This document shows, one piece after another, positions 8,386 to 17,896 of a stretch of DNA of 64,000 bases; positions within the stretch are counted from its first letter, which is position 1, and each line of letters opens with the position of its first letter. The position numbers and the translations under genes were made by a program. A model generated the notes under the pieces. That model had not been told where the DNA came from and ran no database searches. It saw nothing but the letters and a program-made list of their open reading frames with translations. The stretch is from Yunchengibacter salinarum (lineage in GTDB: Bacteria > Pseudomonadota > Alphaproteobacteria > Sphingomonadales > Kordiimonadaceae): positions 62,001-126,000 of the forward strand of contig NZ_JBBJLN010000002.1 of the NCBI RefSeq assembly GCF_037658235.1, in the 5' to 3' direction.

Positions 8386-8598
8386 ATGTATGCCGACCTG
8401 ATCTATTTCGCGGAAACCTGGGGGCTGGTGTTTCTGGTTGCCCTGTTCCTTGTGGCGGTCGTTTATGCCCTTTGGCCGCGCAACCGCGACATGTTCGATC
8501 GGGCCGCGCACTTGCCGCTTGAGGATGACGACGCCCCGACGGGCGACCGGGACGGGCAGGGTGGCGGAACCCGCGACCCCGATGGAGAAAAGCGATGA
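8386..8598 (+). CDS. ccoQ: cbb3-type cytochrome oxidase subunit CcoQ/FixQ
   Basis: A 70-residue protein with one membrane helix (about 12-29) followed by the conserved WPRNRDMFDRAA stretch and an acidic tail. CcoQ stabilises the oxidase complex. Its stop overlaps the ccoP start by four bases (ATGA), indicating translational coupling. Confidence 0.93.
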   Translation: MYADLIYFAETWGLVFLVALFLVAVVYALWPRNRDMFDRAAHLPLEDDDAPTGDRDGQGGGTRDPDGEKR

Positions 8599-9533
8599 GC
8601 GACACGCACAACACCAACGGCACGGGCCATACGGGGCGGGAACGGGATGCTGTCTCCGGTACCGAAACCACCGGCCATGAATGGGATGGCATCAAGGAAC
8701 TGAACACGCCGCTGCCGCGCTGGTGGCTGTGGACTTTCTATGCCAGCATTCTCTATGCGGTGGTCTATGTGGTGCTGTATCCCGCCATTCCCTATTATGA
8801 CGGTGAAAAATGGGATCATACGGATGGCGTGCTCGGCTACCATCAGCGGGAAGTGGTGGCGAAAGACATGGCTCAGGCCGACGCGGCCCAGTCCGGCTAT
8901 GTGCGGGAAATCCGCGATGCCTCCTATCAGGAAATCATGGCGGATGATGCCTTGCGCACCTTTGCCAATCGCGGCGGCGCGGCGGCTTTCGGGGACAATT
9001 GCGCCCCCTGTCATGGCAGCGGGGCGCAGGGGTTCAAGGGCTTCCCCAACCTGAACGACGATGCCTGGCTCTGGGGCGGTACGCTTGAGGCGATCGAAAC
9101 CACGATCCGGCACGGCATCCGCTGGGAGAAAGACCCGGCAACGCGCTTTTCCGAAATGCCCCGCTTTCTGGATGATCAGATTCTCAGCCGGGACGAGGTG
9201 CTGAACGTGGTGGAATATGTGCTCTCGCTTTCCGGCAGGGCGGAGTATGATGACCGTGTGAAGGCCGGGGCCGACATCTTCCAGACCCAGTGCACAAGCT
9301 GTCACGGCGCTGATGGCAAGGGCATGAAGGCACTGGGTGCGCCCGACCTTACCGATGCCATCTGGCTTTATGGCGGGGACCGGGAGACGGTCTATGAAAC
9401 CGTGGCCCATTCCCGCCGCGGCGTTATGCCCTCTTGGGCGGACCGGCTGGATCAGGCAACCATCAAGCAGTTGACCCTGTATGTGCACGGGCTCGGCGGC
9501 GGCGTGGCCACGGATTCGGCCAGCAGCCGCTGA
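8595..9533 (+). CDS. ccoP: cbb3-type cytochrome c oxidase subunit III (di-haem)
   Basis: A 312-residue di-haem cytochrome c. The N-terminal 40 residues are cytoplasmic and contain EWDGIKELNTPLPRWW, the family signature, before a membrane helix at about 42-63. The two haem sites are CAPCH (136-140) and CTSCH (233-237). It accepts electrons from soluble cytochrome c or the bc1 complex and passes them to CcoO. It overlaps ccoQ by four bases; ccoG begins 35 bases downstream. Confidence 0.97.
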   Translation: MSDTHNTNGTGHTGRERDAVSGTETTGHEWDGIKELNTPLPRWWLWTFYASILYAVVYVVLYPAIPYYDGEKWDHTDGVLGYHQREVVAKDMAQADAAQSGYVREIRDASYQEIMADDALRTFANRGGAAAFGDNCAPCHGSGAQGFKGFPNLNDDAWLWGGTLEAIETTIRHGIRWEKDPATRFSEMPRFLDDQILSRDEVLNVVEYVLSLSGRAEYDDRVKAGADIFQTQCTSCHGADGKGMKALGAPDLTDAIWLYGGDRETVYETVAHSRRGVMPSWADRLDQATIKQLTLYVHGLGGGVATDSASSR

Positions 9534-9568
9534 CGCCGGTGGCAGCAAAGCCAGACGAGGCACCCGCC

Positions 9569-11083
9569 ATGACAGAGGCCGAGGCCGACACACGCAAATC
9601 CCCCGCCGGTACCAGTGCGGGCGGGCAGGTGCTGGGCACGCCCGGCGCCGAGCCCGTGAATCGAAAGGAAACCCGGCTTTATGCGGGGCGGAAAAAGGTG
9701 TATCCGCGCCGTGTCTATGGCCGCTTCAGGCTGATCAAATGGGTGGTCATGGCGGTGTCGCTGGGCATTTATTATGTCACGCCCTGGCTGCGCTGGGAGC
9801 GGCCCGGAAGCGCCCCGGATCAGGCGGTATTGATCGATTTCCCCACGCGCAAGGCCTATGTGTTCGGGCTGGAAATCTGGGCGCAGGAAGTCTATCTGGC
9901 CACCGGCCTGCTGATCATGGCGGCCTTTGCGCTGTTTCTGATCACCGCGCTGGCGGGGCGGGTCTGGTGTGGCTATATGTGCCCGCAGACGGTCTGGACC
10001 GATCTCTTCGTGCATATCGAGCGCTGGATTCAGGGCGATCGGAACAAGCGCATCAAGCTGGACAAGGCGCCCTGGGGGCCGGAAAAAGTCATCAAGAAGG
10101 CCGTGACCCATCTGGCCTTTCTGCTGGTGGCCATGGGCACCGGCGGCGCGTTCGTTTTCTATTTCGGCAATGCGCCCGATCTGGCGGTGCAACTGGTCTC
10201 CGGCACGGCGCCGCTGACCAGCTATTTCTTCGTGGGGCTGCTTACCTTCACCACCTATCTGCTGGGCGGCATCGCGCGGGAACAGGTGTGCATCTATATG
10301 TGCCCCTGGCCCCGCATTCAGGGCGCGCTGGTGGATGAACACAGCTTTCTGGTATCCTATGACCGCCAGCGCGGGGAACCACGCGGCAAGCACAAAAAGG
10401 GCGAAAGCTGGGAAGGCCGGGGCGACTGCATCGATTGCCAGCAATGCGTGGCCGTATGCCCCACGGGGATCGATATTCGGGACGGCTTTCAGCTTGAATG
10501 CATCCAGTGCGCGCTGTGCGTGGATGCCTGCAACAGCATCATGGACAAGGTGGGGCGCCCGCCCAATCTGATCCAGTATGCCGCCACCCATGTGGATCAG
10601 GCGGGCGGCAAGAAGCTTCAGGAAACCAAGGTCATCCGCCCGCGCGTGGTGCTGTATGCCGCGATGCTGGCGCTGGTGGCGGGGCTGATGCTTGCCTCCG
10701 TGGTCACGCGATCCGATATTTCCATGAACATCATGAAGGACCGCAATCCGCTTTTCGTCACCTTGTCGAACGGTGAAATCCGCAATGACTATACGGTCAA
10801 TATCATGAACCGGCTGCACGATTCCCGGCCTGTGACAGTCACGGTGGATGGCCTGCCGGACCTGGCCGTGAAAACCGCTTTCGGGGCGCCGGGCGAGGCC
10901 GTGCGCACCACCGTGCCCCCGGATGACATGCGCGCGCTGAGCCTGTTCGTCATCATGCCGGGGGAGCATGTGCGCGCCGGTGTGCTCGATGCGGGCAAGG
11001 GCAGGGTGACAATCAGGGTGAAGGATGATGCGGGGACCGTGCTGCTCAGCGAGTCCGTGGCTTTTCACGGGCCCGAACGATAG
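9569..11083 (+). CDS. ccoG: Cytochrome c oxidase accessory protein CcoG (FixG/RdxA type)
   Basis: A 504-residue polytopic ferredoxin-like protein needed for copper handling in cbb3 assembly. After a cytoplasmic N-terminus there are about five membrane helices, with the conserved GRVWCGYMCPQTVW at 130-143 and CIYMCPWPRI at 241-250. Two [4Fe-4S] sites follow: cysteines 287, 290, 293 and 297, and cysteines 311, 314, 317 and 321. The C-terminal third is an Ig-like periplasmic domain. ATG 9569 gives the family N-terminus; a frame open upstream lies within ccoP. Confidence 0.96.
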   Translation: MTEAEADTRKSPAGTSAGGQVLGTPGAEPVNRKETRLYAGRKKVYPRRVYGRFRLIKWVVMAVSLGIYYVTPWLRWERPGSAPDQAVLIDFPTRKAYVFGLEIWAQEVYLATGLLIMAAFALFLITALAGRVWCGYMCPQTVWTDLFVHIERWIQGDRNKRIKLDKAPWGPEKVIKKAVTHLAFLLVAMGTGGAFVFYFGNAPDLAVQLVSGTAPLTSYFFVGLLTFTTYLLGGIAREQVCIYMCPWPRIQGALVDEHSFLVSYDRQRGEPRGKHKKGESWEGRGDCIDCQQCVAVCPTGIDIRDGFQLECIQCALCVDACNSIMDKVGRPPNLIQYAATHVDQAGGKKLQETKVIRPRVVLYAAMLALVAGLMLASVVTRSDISMNIMKDRNPLFVTLSNGEIRNDYTVNIMNRLHDSRPVTVTVDGLPDLAVKTAFGAPGEAVRTTVPPDDMRALSLFVIMPGEHVRAGVLDAGKGRVTIRVKDDAGTVLLSESVAFHGPER

Positions 11084-11096
11084 GGATACAGCCGCC

Positions 11097-11639
11097 ATGA
11101 CCGGAACCGACCCATCACAGCCGCCGCATGGCGATCGCCGTCTGACCGGGCGCCATGTGCTCTTTGGCGTGATCGGCTTTTTCGCCGTGGTGTTCGGGGT
11201 GAATTTCATCATGGCGTGGCTGGCGCTGGATACCTTTTCCGGTGTCAGCACCAGCAATGCCTATGAGCGGGGGCGGGCTTATAATGACACCCTCGCCGAG
11301 GCAAAGGCGCAGGCCGCCCTTGACTGGGACATGGCGCTGGAAACCGAACGCGGCGAGGGGCGCGCGCTCGATCTGACATTCACCATCCGCCAGAACGGCG
11401 CCGTGGTGCCGGGCCGCCCGGTGACCGCCCGCATCCGCCGCCCCGCGCGCAAGGATATGGACCACACCATCCGCCTGCAAGAAACCGCCCCCGGCACCTA
11501 TCGCGGCACGGTCAGCCTGCCGCTGGACGGGCGCTGGTCCGTGCGGATGATCACCGAGGCCGCGAACGGCACGCCGGTGCGTCAGGACCATGATCTGTTT
11601 CTGGAGCCGAAGTCCGGCGCGGAAGGGCCGCCGTCATGA
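11097..11639 (+). CDS. ccoH: cbb3 oxidase assembly protein CcoH/FixH
   Basis: A 180-residue protein with one N-terminal membrane helix (about 22-46) and a periplasmic beta-rich domain of the FixH family, needed for assembly or stability of the cbb3 complex. The segment VNFIMAWLALDTFSGVSTSNAYERG right after the helix is characteristic in layout. ATG 11097 lies 13 bases after ccoG. Its last four bases overlap the start of ccoI. Confidence 0.9.
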   Translation: MTGTDPSQPPHGDRRLTGRHVLFGVIGFFAVVFGVNFIMAWLALDTFSGVSTSNAYERGRAYNDTLAEAKAQAALDWDMALETERGEGRALDLTFTIRQNGAVVPGRPVTARIRRPARKDMDHTIRLQETAPGTYRGTVSLPLDGRWSVRMITEAANGTPVRQDHDLFLEPKSGAEGPPS

Positions 11640-13834
11640 CGGCGCGCAGCCTCGGCGAACCCGCATCCTATGTGCGGCTGGACGAGGCGGGCCGCGCCCA
11701 TCTGGATCTGGTGGTGCCCACCATGCATTGCGCCGGATGCATCAAGAAGGTGGAGCGGGGCCTGTCCGCCACGCCGGGGGTGATCGCCGCCCGCGCCAAT
11801 CTGACCAACAAGCGTGTGTCGGTCACCTATGACCGGGACCGGCAGGATATGGACGGCGTGATCCGCGCCCTGTCCGCCACCGGCTTTGAAGGCACCCCCT
11901 TTCATCAGCAAAAGGCCGAAACCGCCGACCGGGAAGGCCGCCGCCTGATGGTGGCGCTGGCGGTGGCGGGGTTCGCCAGCGCTAATATCATGCTGTTTTC
12001 CGTGTCCGTCTGGCATGGCGGCGAGATGGCGGAGCCCACCCGCCGGCTGTTTCACTGGCTGTCCGCCCTGCTGGCCATACTGGGCGTGGCGGTGGCCGGT
12101 CAGCCCTTTTTCCAAAGCGCCTGGTCCGCGCTGAAGGTGCGCACCACCAATATGGATGTGCCGATTTCGCTGGCCGTGGTGCTGTCCCTGTTTGCCAGTC
12201 TGTTCGAAGCCTGGCGCGGCGGCCCGAATGTGTATTTCGAGGCGGGCGTGATGCTGCTCTTTTTCCTGCTGATCGGCCGCGTGCTGGACCATCGGATGCG
12301 CGCGCGGGCGGGGGATGCGGCGCGCAACCTGCTGGCCTTGCAGGACAGCCCGGCGGTGGTGATCGGCGATGATGGCCGCCATCGTACCGTGCCCGCCGAC
12401 AGCGTGGCCGAGGGCGCGCGCATCCTTGTGCAGACCGGGGCCCGCGTGCCGGTGGACGGCGTGGTGGAAACCGGCGAAAGCGACGTGGATCGCTCCCTCG
12501 TCAGCGGTGAAAGCCTGCCGGAAAAGGCCGTGCCCGGTGATCGGGTGCTGGCGGGCACGCTGAACATGACGGCGCCGCTGACCGTGCGCGTCACGGGCCG
12601 GGGCGAGGATACGCTGCTGGCGGAAATCGTGCGCCTGATGGAAGCCGCGGAGCAGGGCCGGGGCCGGTTCGTGCGGCTTGCGGATCGCATGGCGCGCGCT
12701 TATGCGCCGGTGGTGCATGTGCTGGCGCTGGCCACCTTTCTGGGCTGGTGGGCCTATGGGGGGGAGGCTTATCTCGCCCTGATGCGGGCGGTGGCGGTGC
12801 TGATCATCACCTGCCCCTGCGCGCTGGGGCTGGCCGTGCCGGTGGTGCAGGTGGTGGCCGCCGGGCGGCTTTTGCGGCGCGGCATTCTGATCAAGGCCGA
12901 TGACGGGCTGGAGCGGCTGGCCAATGTGGACATGGTGGTGTTCGACAAGACAGGCACGCTGACCCACGGCGCCATGGTACTGCAAAACCCCGCGGCGCTG
13001 AGCCATGGCCAGATGACGCTGGCGGCGGGGCTGGCGGCCACCAGCCGTCATCCGCTGGCCCGCGCCCTGGCCGAGGCGGGTGGGGATCGCAAGCTGCCCA
13101 TGTTCGATCATGTGGATGAAACGCCGGGCGCCGGGCTTTCGGGCAGGCTGGACGGCCACAGCGTGCGCATCGGCAGCCGCGCCCATCTGGACTTGCCGGG
13201 TGATGCGGGCGTGGCCACCCACACGCCGGACCTGTGGGTGCGCATTGACGATGGCGCGCCGGTGCAGCTCTTCTTCGAGGACGCGCCCCGCCCCCATATG
13301 GCGGAAACCATAGAAGCCCTGAAGGCTCAGGGGCGCCGGGTGGCGCTGCTGTCCGGGGACCGGCAGGCGCCGGTGTCCCATCTGGCGGCGGAAGCGGGCA
13401 TAGAGGACTGGCACGCCGGGCTCAGCCCCGATGGCAAGATCGAAATATTGGAGGCCATGAAGGCCGAGGGCCACCATATCCTGATGGTGGGGGACGGGCT
13501 GAACGACGCGCCGGCGCTCAGGGCGGCGCATGTGTCCCTGTCGCCCGCCAGCGCCAGCGACGTGACCCAGACCGCCGCCGATTTCGTCTTTCAGGGCCAA
13601 TCGCTTCACGCGGTGTTGGACCTGCTGGATGTGGCCCGCCGCACAAGGCGGCTGGTGCGGGAAAATTTCGCGCTGGCGCTGGGTTATAATGTGATCGCGG
13701 TGCCGCTGGCCGTGCTGGGCTTTGTAACGCCGCTGGTGGCGGCGGTGGCCATGTCCGCGTCCAGTATCGTGGTGACGGTGAACAGCCTGCGCCTGCGCCT
13801 TGGCCGCCTGTGGGGGGAGGGGTTGCAGCCATGA
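11636..13834 (+). CDS. ccoI: Copper-exporting P-type ATPase for cbb3 assembly (CcoI/FixI)
   Basis: A 732-residue P1B-type ATPase. An N-terminal metal-binding domain carries MHCAGC (Cys 32 and 35). Eight membrane helices include the metal-transporting CPC at 393-395; the phosphorylated aspartate is D437 in DKTGTLT, and the hinge GDGLNDAP is near 619. FixI/CcoI-type ATPases deliver copper to the periplasm for the CuB centre of the oxidase rather than for detoxification. The position between ccoH and ccoS fits that, and it overlaps both by four bases (ATGA), so translation is probably coupled. Confidence 0.95.
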   Translation: MTARSLGEPASYVRLDEAGRAHLDLVVPTMHCAGCIKKVERGLSATPGVIAARANLTNKRVSVTYDRDRQDMDGVIRALSATGFEGTPFHQQKAETADREGRRLMVALAVAGFASANIMLFSVSVWHGGEMAEPTRRLFHWLSALLAILGVAVAGQPFFQSAWSALKVRTTNMDVPISLAVVLSLFASLFEAWRGGPNVYFEAGVMLLFFLLIGRVLDHRMRARAGDAARNLLALQDSPAVVIGDDGRHRTVPADSVAEGARILVQTGARVPVDGVVETGESDVDRSLVSGESLPEKAVPGDRVLAGTLNMTAPLTVRVTGRGEDTLLAEIVRLMEAAEQGRGRFVRLADRMARAYAPVVHVLALATFLGWWAYGGEAYLALMRAVAVLIITCPCALGLAVPVVQVVAAGRLLRRGILIKADDGLERLANVDMVVFDKTGTLTHGAMVLQNPAALSHGQMTLAAGLAATSRHPLARALAEAGGDRKLPMFDHVDETPGAGLSGRLDGHSVRIGSRAHLDLPGDAGVATHTPDLWVRIDDGAPVQLFFEDAPRPHMAETIEALKAQGRRVALLSGDRQAPVSHLAAEAGIEDWHAGLSPDGKIEILEAMKAEGHHILMVGDGLNDAPALRAAHVSLSPASASDVTQTAADFVFQGQSLHAVLDLLDVARRTRRLVRENFALALGYNVIAVPLAVLGFVTPLVAAVAMSASSIVVTVNSLRLRLGRLWGEGLQP

Positions 13835-14022
13835 GCGCGCTCGGCCTGCTCATTCCTATCGCGCTGTTTCTGGGCGGGCTTGGGCTGGCGGCTTTTCTGT
13901 GGTCGCTGCGTTCCGGCCAGTTCGATGATCTGGACGGCGCCGCCGAGCGCATCCTGATCGACGATGATGAGGAAGACACACCCCCAGACGACAGCCCGCC
14001 CCCCGGTAACGACGACCACTAA
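13831..14022 (+). CDS. ccoS: cbb3-type oxidase assembly protein CcoS
   Basis: A 63-residue protein with one membrane helix (about 2-25), then LWSLRSGQFDDLDGAAERIL, the conserved core of CcoS, and an acidic/proline tail. CcoS is required for cofactor insertion into cbb3 oxidase. ATG 13831 overlaps the ccoI stop by four bases. It closes the cco run; its last bases overlap the convergent decarboxylase gene, and no terminator separates the two. Confidence 0.93.
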   Translation: MSALGLLIPIALFLGGLGLAAFLWSLRSGQFDDLDGAAERILIDDDEEDTPPDDSPPPGNDDH

Positions 14023-15419
14023 GCCCCTACCGCCAGGCTATTGATCCGCTCCCAGCTTGCGCGCACGTCCTCAAGGGTGGTGGCCTCGGCACCGATCTGG
14101 AAGCGGATGGCTTTCCGGCCCGCCACCTGGCCGCGTGTGAGATAGCAGAAGCCATCCGCGTTCACCGCTTCCAGAAGCGCCTCGGTCAGCCGATCGCCCT
14201 GTGCGCCTTCGGGGCCGAAGCGGAAGGTGACCAGTGACAGGTTCGGCCCCGCCAGCCGTGTGAAACCGGGCGCGGCGTCGATCCAGTCGGCCAGCGCCTG
14301 CGCCCAGGTTACATGGTTGCGGATCATGGCGCGGATCGCGTCCAGCCCGGTCAGCCTGAGCACCAGCCACAGCTTCAGCGCCCGGAACCGGCGGCCCAGC
14401 GGCAGGCCCCAGTCCCGGTGGTCCCGCACATGGCCGGTATGGGCGGTTTTCAGATAATCAGGCAGGATGGACAGCGTGCGGGTCAGGCTGTCCGGGTCGC
14501 GCACATAATGGGCGGTGCAGTCGAAATGCACCCCCATCCATTTGTGCGGGTTGAAGACGAAACTGTCCGCCCCGTCCACGCCGTTCATCCATGAGCGGTA
14601 TTCCGGGCACAGCATGGCCGTGCCCGCCCAGGCGGCGTCCACATGGAAATACAGGCCGTGCTGGCGTGCCGTGGCGGCCAGATCGCCAAGCGGGTCGAAA
14701 GCGCCGATGTCCGTGCTGCCCAGCGTGCCCACCAGCAATGCGGGCCGGTGGCCGGTTTCAAGGTCCGCCGCGATCCGGGCATTGAGCGCATCCACATCCA
14801 TGCCGCCATCGGCGCGGGCGGGAATCCGCCGCAGCGCCGAGCGGCCGAGCCCGGCCATCATCACCGCCTTTTCCACGCTGGAATGGGCGTGGACACTGGC
14901 ATAGACGGTGAGCTTCGGCGCACCGGCGAGGCCGTCCTCATTGCCGCGCCAGTCAAGCGCCTTTTCCCGCGCCACCAGCGTGGCGATGAAGGTGGCGCTG
15001 GATGCGGTATCCTGTATCACGCCGTGCCAGCCGGGGGCCATGGCCAGGCTCTGGCGCAGCCAGTCCAGCACGCGGGTTTCAAGCTCCGTGGCGGCGGGGC
15101 TGGTTTCCCACAGCATGGCATTGACCCCGAAGCCCGCCATCAGCATTTCGCCCAGAAAGCTGGCCGCATTGCCATTGGCGGGGAAATAGGCAAAGAAGCG
15201 GGGGTGCTGCCAGTGCGTCAGGCCCGGCAGTATGATGCGCTCGATGGCGTTCAGGGCGTCGTCCAGCGTGCAGGTGGCTGGGGGCGGTGCGCTTTCCAGC
15301 AGGGCGGCGATGTCGCCCGGCTGCACCTGCGCGCGCACGGGCCGGTCCCGCAGCCCGGCGCGATATGCCATGATCCAGTCCAGCACGCGCACGGCGTCTG
15401 AGCGAAAGCCGTTTTCCAT
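14019..15419 (-). CDS. PLP-dependent group II decarboxylase (aromatic-L-amino-acid decarboxylase-like)
   Basis: A 466-residue enzyme of the group II pyridoxal-phosphate decarboxylases. The cofactor lysine is in NPHKWMGV; upstream are HVDAAWAG, which holds the aspartate that contacts the pyridine nitrogen, and the N-terminal THWQHPRFFAYFPAN substrate-site signature of aromatic amino-acid decarboxylases. It probably removes CO2 from tyrosine, phenylalanine or tryptophan derivatives; the exact substrate is not predictable. It converges on ccoS with a 4-base overlap and is divergent from rimO, sharing a 58-base promoter gap. It shows no functional link to either neighbour. Confidence 0.87.
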   Translation of the reverse strand: MENGFRSDAVRVLDWIMAYRAGLRDRPVRAQVQPGDIAALLESAPPPATCTLDDALNAIERIILPGLTHWQHPRFFAYFPANGNAASFLGEMLMAGFGVNAMLWETSPAATELETRVLDWLRQSLAMAPGWHGVIQDTASSATFIATLVAREKALDWRGNEDGLAGAPKLTVYASVHAHSSVEKAVMMAGLGRSALRRIPARADGGMDVDALNARIAADLETGHRPALLVGTLGSTDIGAFDPLGDLAATARQHGLYFHVDAAWAGTAMLCPEYRSWMNGVDGADSFVFNPHKWMGVHFDCTAHYVRDPDSLTRTLSILPDYLKTAHTGHVRDHRDWGLPLGRRFRALKLWLVLRLTGLDAIRAMIRNHVTWAQALADWIDAAPGFTRLAGPNLSLVTFRFGPEGAQGDRLTEALLEAVNADGFCYLTRGQVAGRKAIRFQIGAEATTLEDVRASWERINSLAVGA

Positions 15420-15477
15420 CAGCCCCTCCCCCTCTTTTCAGGTGCATTTCGATGGCGGTTCAGCTATAGCACCGGCC

Positions 15478-16890
15478 ATGCCTGATACCATGGACAAAAC
15501 GCCCCATGCCCGCCCCGCGCCCGGATCGTTGACCGACCCGGCCAGGGTGGGCTTTGTCTCCCTCGGCTGCCCCAAGGCGCTGGTGGACAGTGAGCGCATT
15601 CTCACCACCCTGCGCTCGGAAGGCTATGCCATTGTCGGGGAGTATGACGGCGCGGACGTGGTGGTGGTCAATACTTGCGGCTTCATCGACAGCGCCAAGC
15701 AGGAAAGCTTTGAGGCCATCAAGGAAGCCATGCGGGAAAATGGCCGGGTGATCGTCACCGGCTGCCTCGGCCCGGAAGAAGAGGCGATCCGCGAGGTGGC
15801 GCCCGATGTGCTGGCGGTGACCGGCCCGCACCAGTATGAGGCCGTCGTGTCCGCCGTGCATGATGCCGCGCCCCGGCCCCATGACCCCTTCACCGACCTG
15901 GTGCCGCCGGGCGGGTTGAAGCTGACCCCGCGCCATTATGCCTATGTGAAGATATCGGAAGGGTGCAACCACACTTGCCGCTTCTGCATCATCCCCAGTT
16001 TTCGCGGCAGGCTGAACAGCCGCCCGGTGCGCGCCGTGCTCAGGGAAGCGGAAAAACTGAAACAGGCGGGTGTGCAGGAATTGCTGGTCATCAGTCAGGA
16101 CACCAGCGCCTATGGCGTGGACCGGCGCCACGCGGCGGAAAGCTGGGCGCCCGCAAGCGGCGCGCCGCGGGACGTGCGCGCCCACATTACCGATCTGGCG
16201 GATGCGCTGGGGGACCTGGGCCTGTGGGTGCGGCTGCATTATGTGTATCCCTATCCCCATGTGGACGACCTGATCCCGCTGATGGCAAAGGGCGCGATCC
16301 TGCCCTATCTGGATATTCCCTTTCAGCACGCCAGCCCGAAAATCCTGAAGGCCATGAAGCGCCCCGGCGACAGCACCGGGCTGCTGGAACGCATCCGCAC
16401 ATGGCGCGATCAGGTGCCGGAACTGGTGATCCGGTCCACCTTCATTGTCGGCTTTCCGGGGGAGACGGAGGCGGACTTCCAGTATCTTCTGGACTGGCTG
16501 GAGGAAGCCCGGCTGGACCGGGTGGGCTGCTTCACCTATGAGCCGGTGGAAGGCGCTGCCGCCAACAACCTGCCGGACCCGGTGCCGGAAGACGTGAAGG
16601 CGGATCGCAAGCGCCGCTTCATGGCGGTGCAGGGCCGCATCTCCGCCGAAAAGCTGAAGGCGCGCGTGGGGCTGGAAATGGCCGTGCTGATAGATGATGT
16701 GGGGCCGGACGGCGCCGTGGGCCGCACCTATGCGGACGCGCCCGAAATCGACGGCGTGGTGTATCTGGATTTTGCCACGGGCCTGCAACCCGGCGACATG
16801 GTGATGGCCCGCATCACCGACAGCGACGACCACGACCTTTACGGCCACCCCGTCCCGGACGAAGAAGACGGCGACGACTGGGACTGGTAG
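15478..16890 (+). CDS. rimO: Ribosomal protein uS12 methylthiotransferase RimO
   Basis: A 470-residue radical-SAM enzyme that adds a methylthio group to an aspartate of ribosomal protein S12. The N-terminal MTTase domain supplies cysteines 31, 67 and 96 for one [4Fe-4S] cluster; the radical-SAM CNHTCRFC supplies cysteines 163, 167 and 170. The C-terminal TRAM domain ends in an acidic EEDGDDWDW tail. SLGCPKALVDSERILT and the EGCNHTCRFCIIPSFRG context distinguish RimO from MiaB and MtaB. I start at ATG 15478: the open frame upstream runs through the divergent decarboxylase promoter. Confidence 0.95.
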   Translation: MPDTMDKTPHARPAPGSLTDPARVGFVSLGCPKALVDSERILTTLRSEGYAIVGEYDGADVVVVNTCGFIDSAKQESFEAIKEAMRENGRVIVTGCLGPEEEAIREVAPDVLAVTGPHQYEAVVSAVHDAAPRPHDPFTDLVPPGGLKLTPRHYAYVKISEGCNHTCRFCIIPSFRGRLNSRPVRAVLREAEKLKQAGVQELLVISQDTSAYGVDRRHAAESWAPASGAPRDVRAHITDLADALGDLGLWVRLHYVYPYPHVDDLIPLMAKGAILPYLDIPFQHASPKILKAMKRPGDSTGLLERIRTWRDQVPELVIRSTFIVGFPGETEADFQYLLDWLEEARLDRVGCFTYEPVEGAAANNLPDPVPEDVKADRKRRFMAVQGRISAEKLKARVGLEMAVLIDDVGPDGAVGRTYADAPEIDGVVYLDFATGLQPGDMVMARITDSDDHDLYGHPVPDEEDGDDWDW

Positions 16891-16923
16891 GGATGCCCTT
16901 CAGGGCGCCGCCGTGACCATTGA

Positions 16924-17871
16924 TCAGTCCCTGTCCTCGGCACCGTCCAGCCCGACGAGGGCTTCGGCGAACTGGCGGGGGTCGAAGGGTTGCAGGTCTT
17001 CCACCGCTTCGCCCACGCCGATGGCGTGAACGGGCAGGCCGTAGGCATCCGCCACGGCCACCAGCACGCCGCCGCGGGCGCTGCCGTCCAGCTTGGTCAT
17101 CACGATGCCGCTGATATCCGCCATGTCCCGGAAGGTGCCCACCTGGTGCAGTGCGTTCTGGCCGGTGGAGGCATCCAGCACGATCACCGTGTCGTGGGGG
17201 GCGCCGTCAAGTTTCTTGCCGATCACCCGCACCACCTTGGCCAGTTCCGCCATCAGTTCCTCGCGGTTCTGAAGGCGGCCCGCCGTGTCGATCATCAGTA
17301 TGTCCGTGCCCTCGGCCTTTGCCCGCTCCAGCGCTTCATAGGCGAGCGCGGCGGCGTCCGAGCCGATCTCTTTGGTGACAACGGGCACGCCGGTGCGCTC
17401 CCCCCATATCTGCAACTGTTCCACCGCCGCGGCGCGGAAGGTGTCCCCCGCCGCCAGCATGACGGACTTGCCCGCATCCCGGTATTTCTTCGCCAGCTTG
17501 CCGATGGTGGTGGTCTTGCCCGCGCCGTTCACGCCCACCATCAGGATCACATGGGGCGTGTTGGCGGGATCGGGTTCAAGCGGTCTGGCCACGGGCTTGA
17601 GGATGGCCTCGATCTCGTCCGCCAGCACGCGGCGCACCTCTTGGTCCGAAATGGCCTTGTCATAGCGGCCTTTCGACAGGGCGGCGGTCAGCCTGCCAGC
17701 GGTGGCCACCCCCAGATCGGCGGTGATCAGCAGGTCTTCCAGCTCTTCCAGCGTGTCATCGTCCAGCCGGGCGCGGGTGAAGATGCCGCCAATGCCGTCC
17801 GACAGCTTGCCGGTGGATTTCTTCAGGCCGTCCCTGAGGCGGCGGAACCAGCTTTTCTTTTCCTCGGCCAT
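16924..17871 (-). CDS. ftsY: Signal recognition particle receptor FtsY
   Basis: A 315-residue SRP GTPase that docks ribosome-nascent chain-SRP complexes at the membrane. The NG domain is complete: GVNGAGKTT (113-121), DTFRAAAVEQ, DTAGR and TKLDGSARGG. The acidic A domain of the enteric protein is reduced to a short basic N-terminus (KKSWFRRLRDGLKK), usual in alphaproteobacteria. It is the last gene of the minus-strand run dapF-mtaB-ftsY, 25 bases after mtaB, and converges on rimO. Confidence 0.97.
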   Translation of the reverse strand: MAEEKKSWFRRLRDGLKKSTGKLSDGIGGIFTRARLDDDTLEELEDLLITADLGVATAGRLTAALSKGRYDKAISDQEVRRVLADEIEAILKPVARPLEPDPANTPHVILMVGVNGAGKTTTIGKLAKKYRDAGKSVMLAAGDTFRAAAVEQLQIWGERTGVPVVTKEIGSDAAALAYEALERAKAEGTDILMIDTAGRLQNREELMAELAKVVRVIGKKLDGAPHDTVIVLDASTGQNALHQVGTFRDMADISGIVMTKLDGSARGGVLVAVADAYGLPVHAIGVGEAVEDLQPFDPRQFAEALVGLDGAEDRD

Positions 17872-17896
17872 GGGCGAACGGAATCCTTGTTGGTGT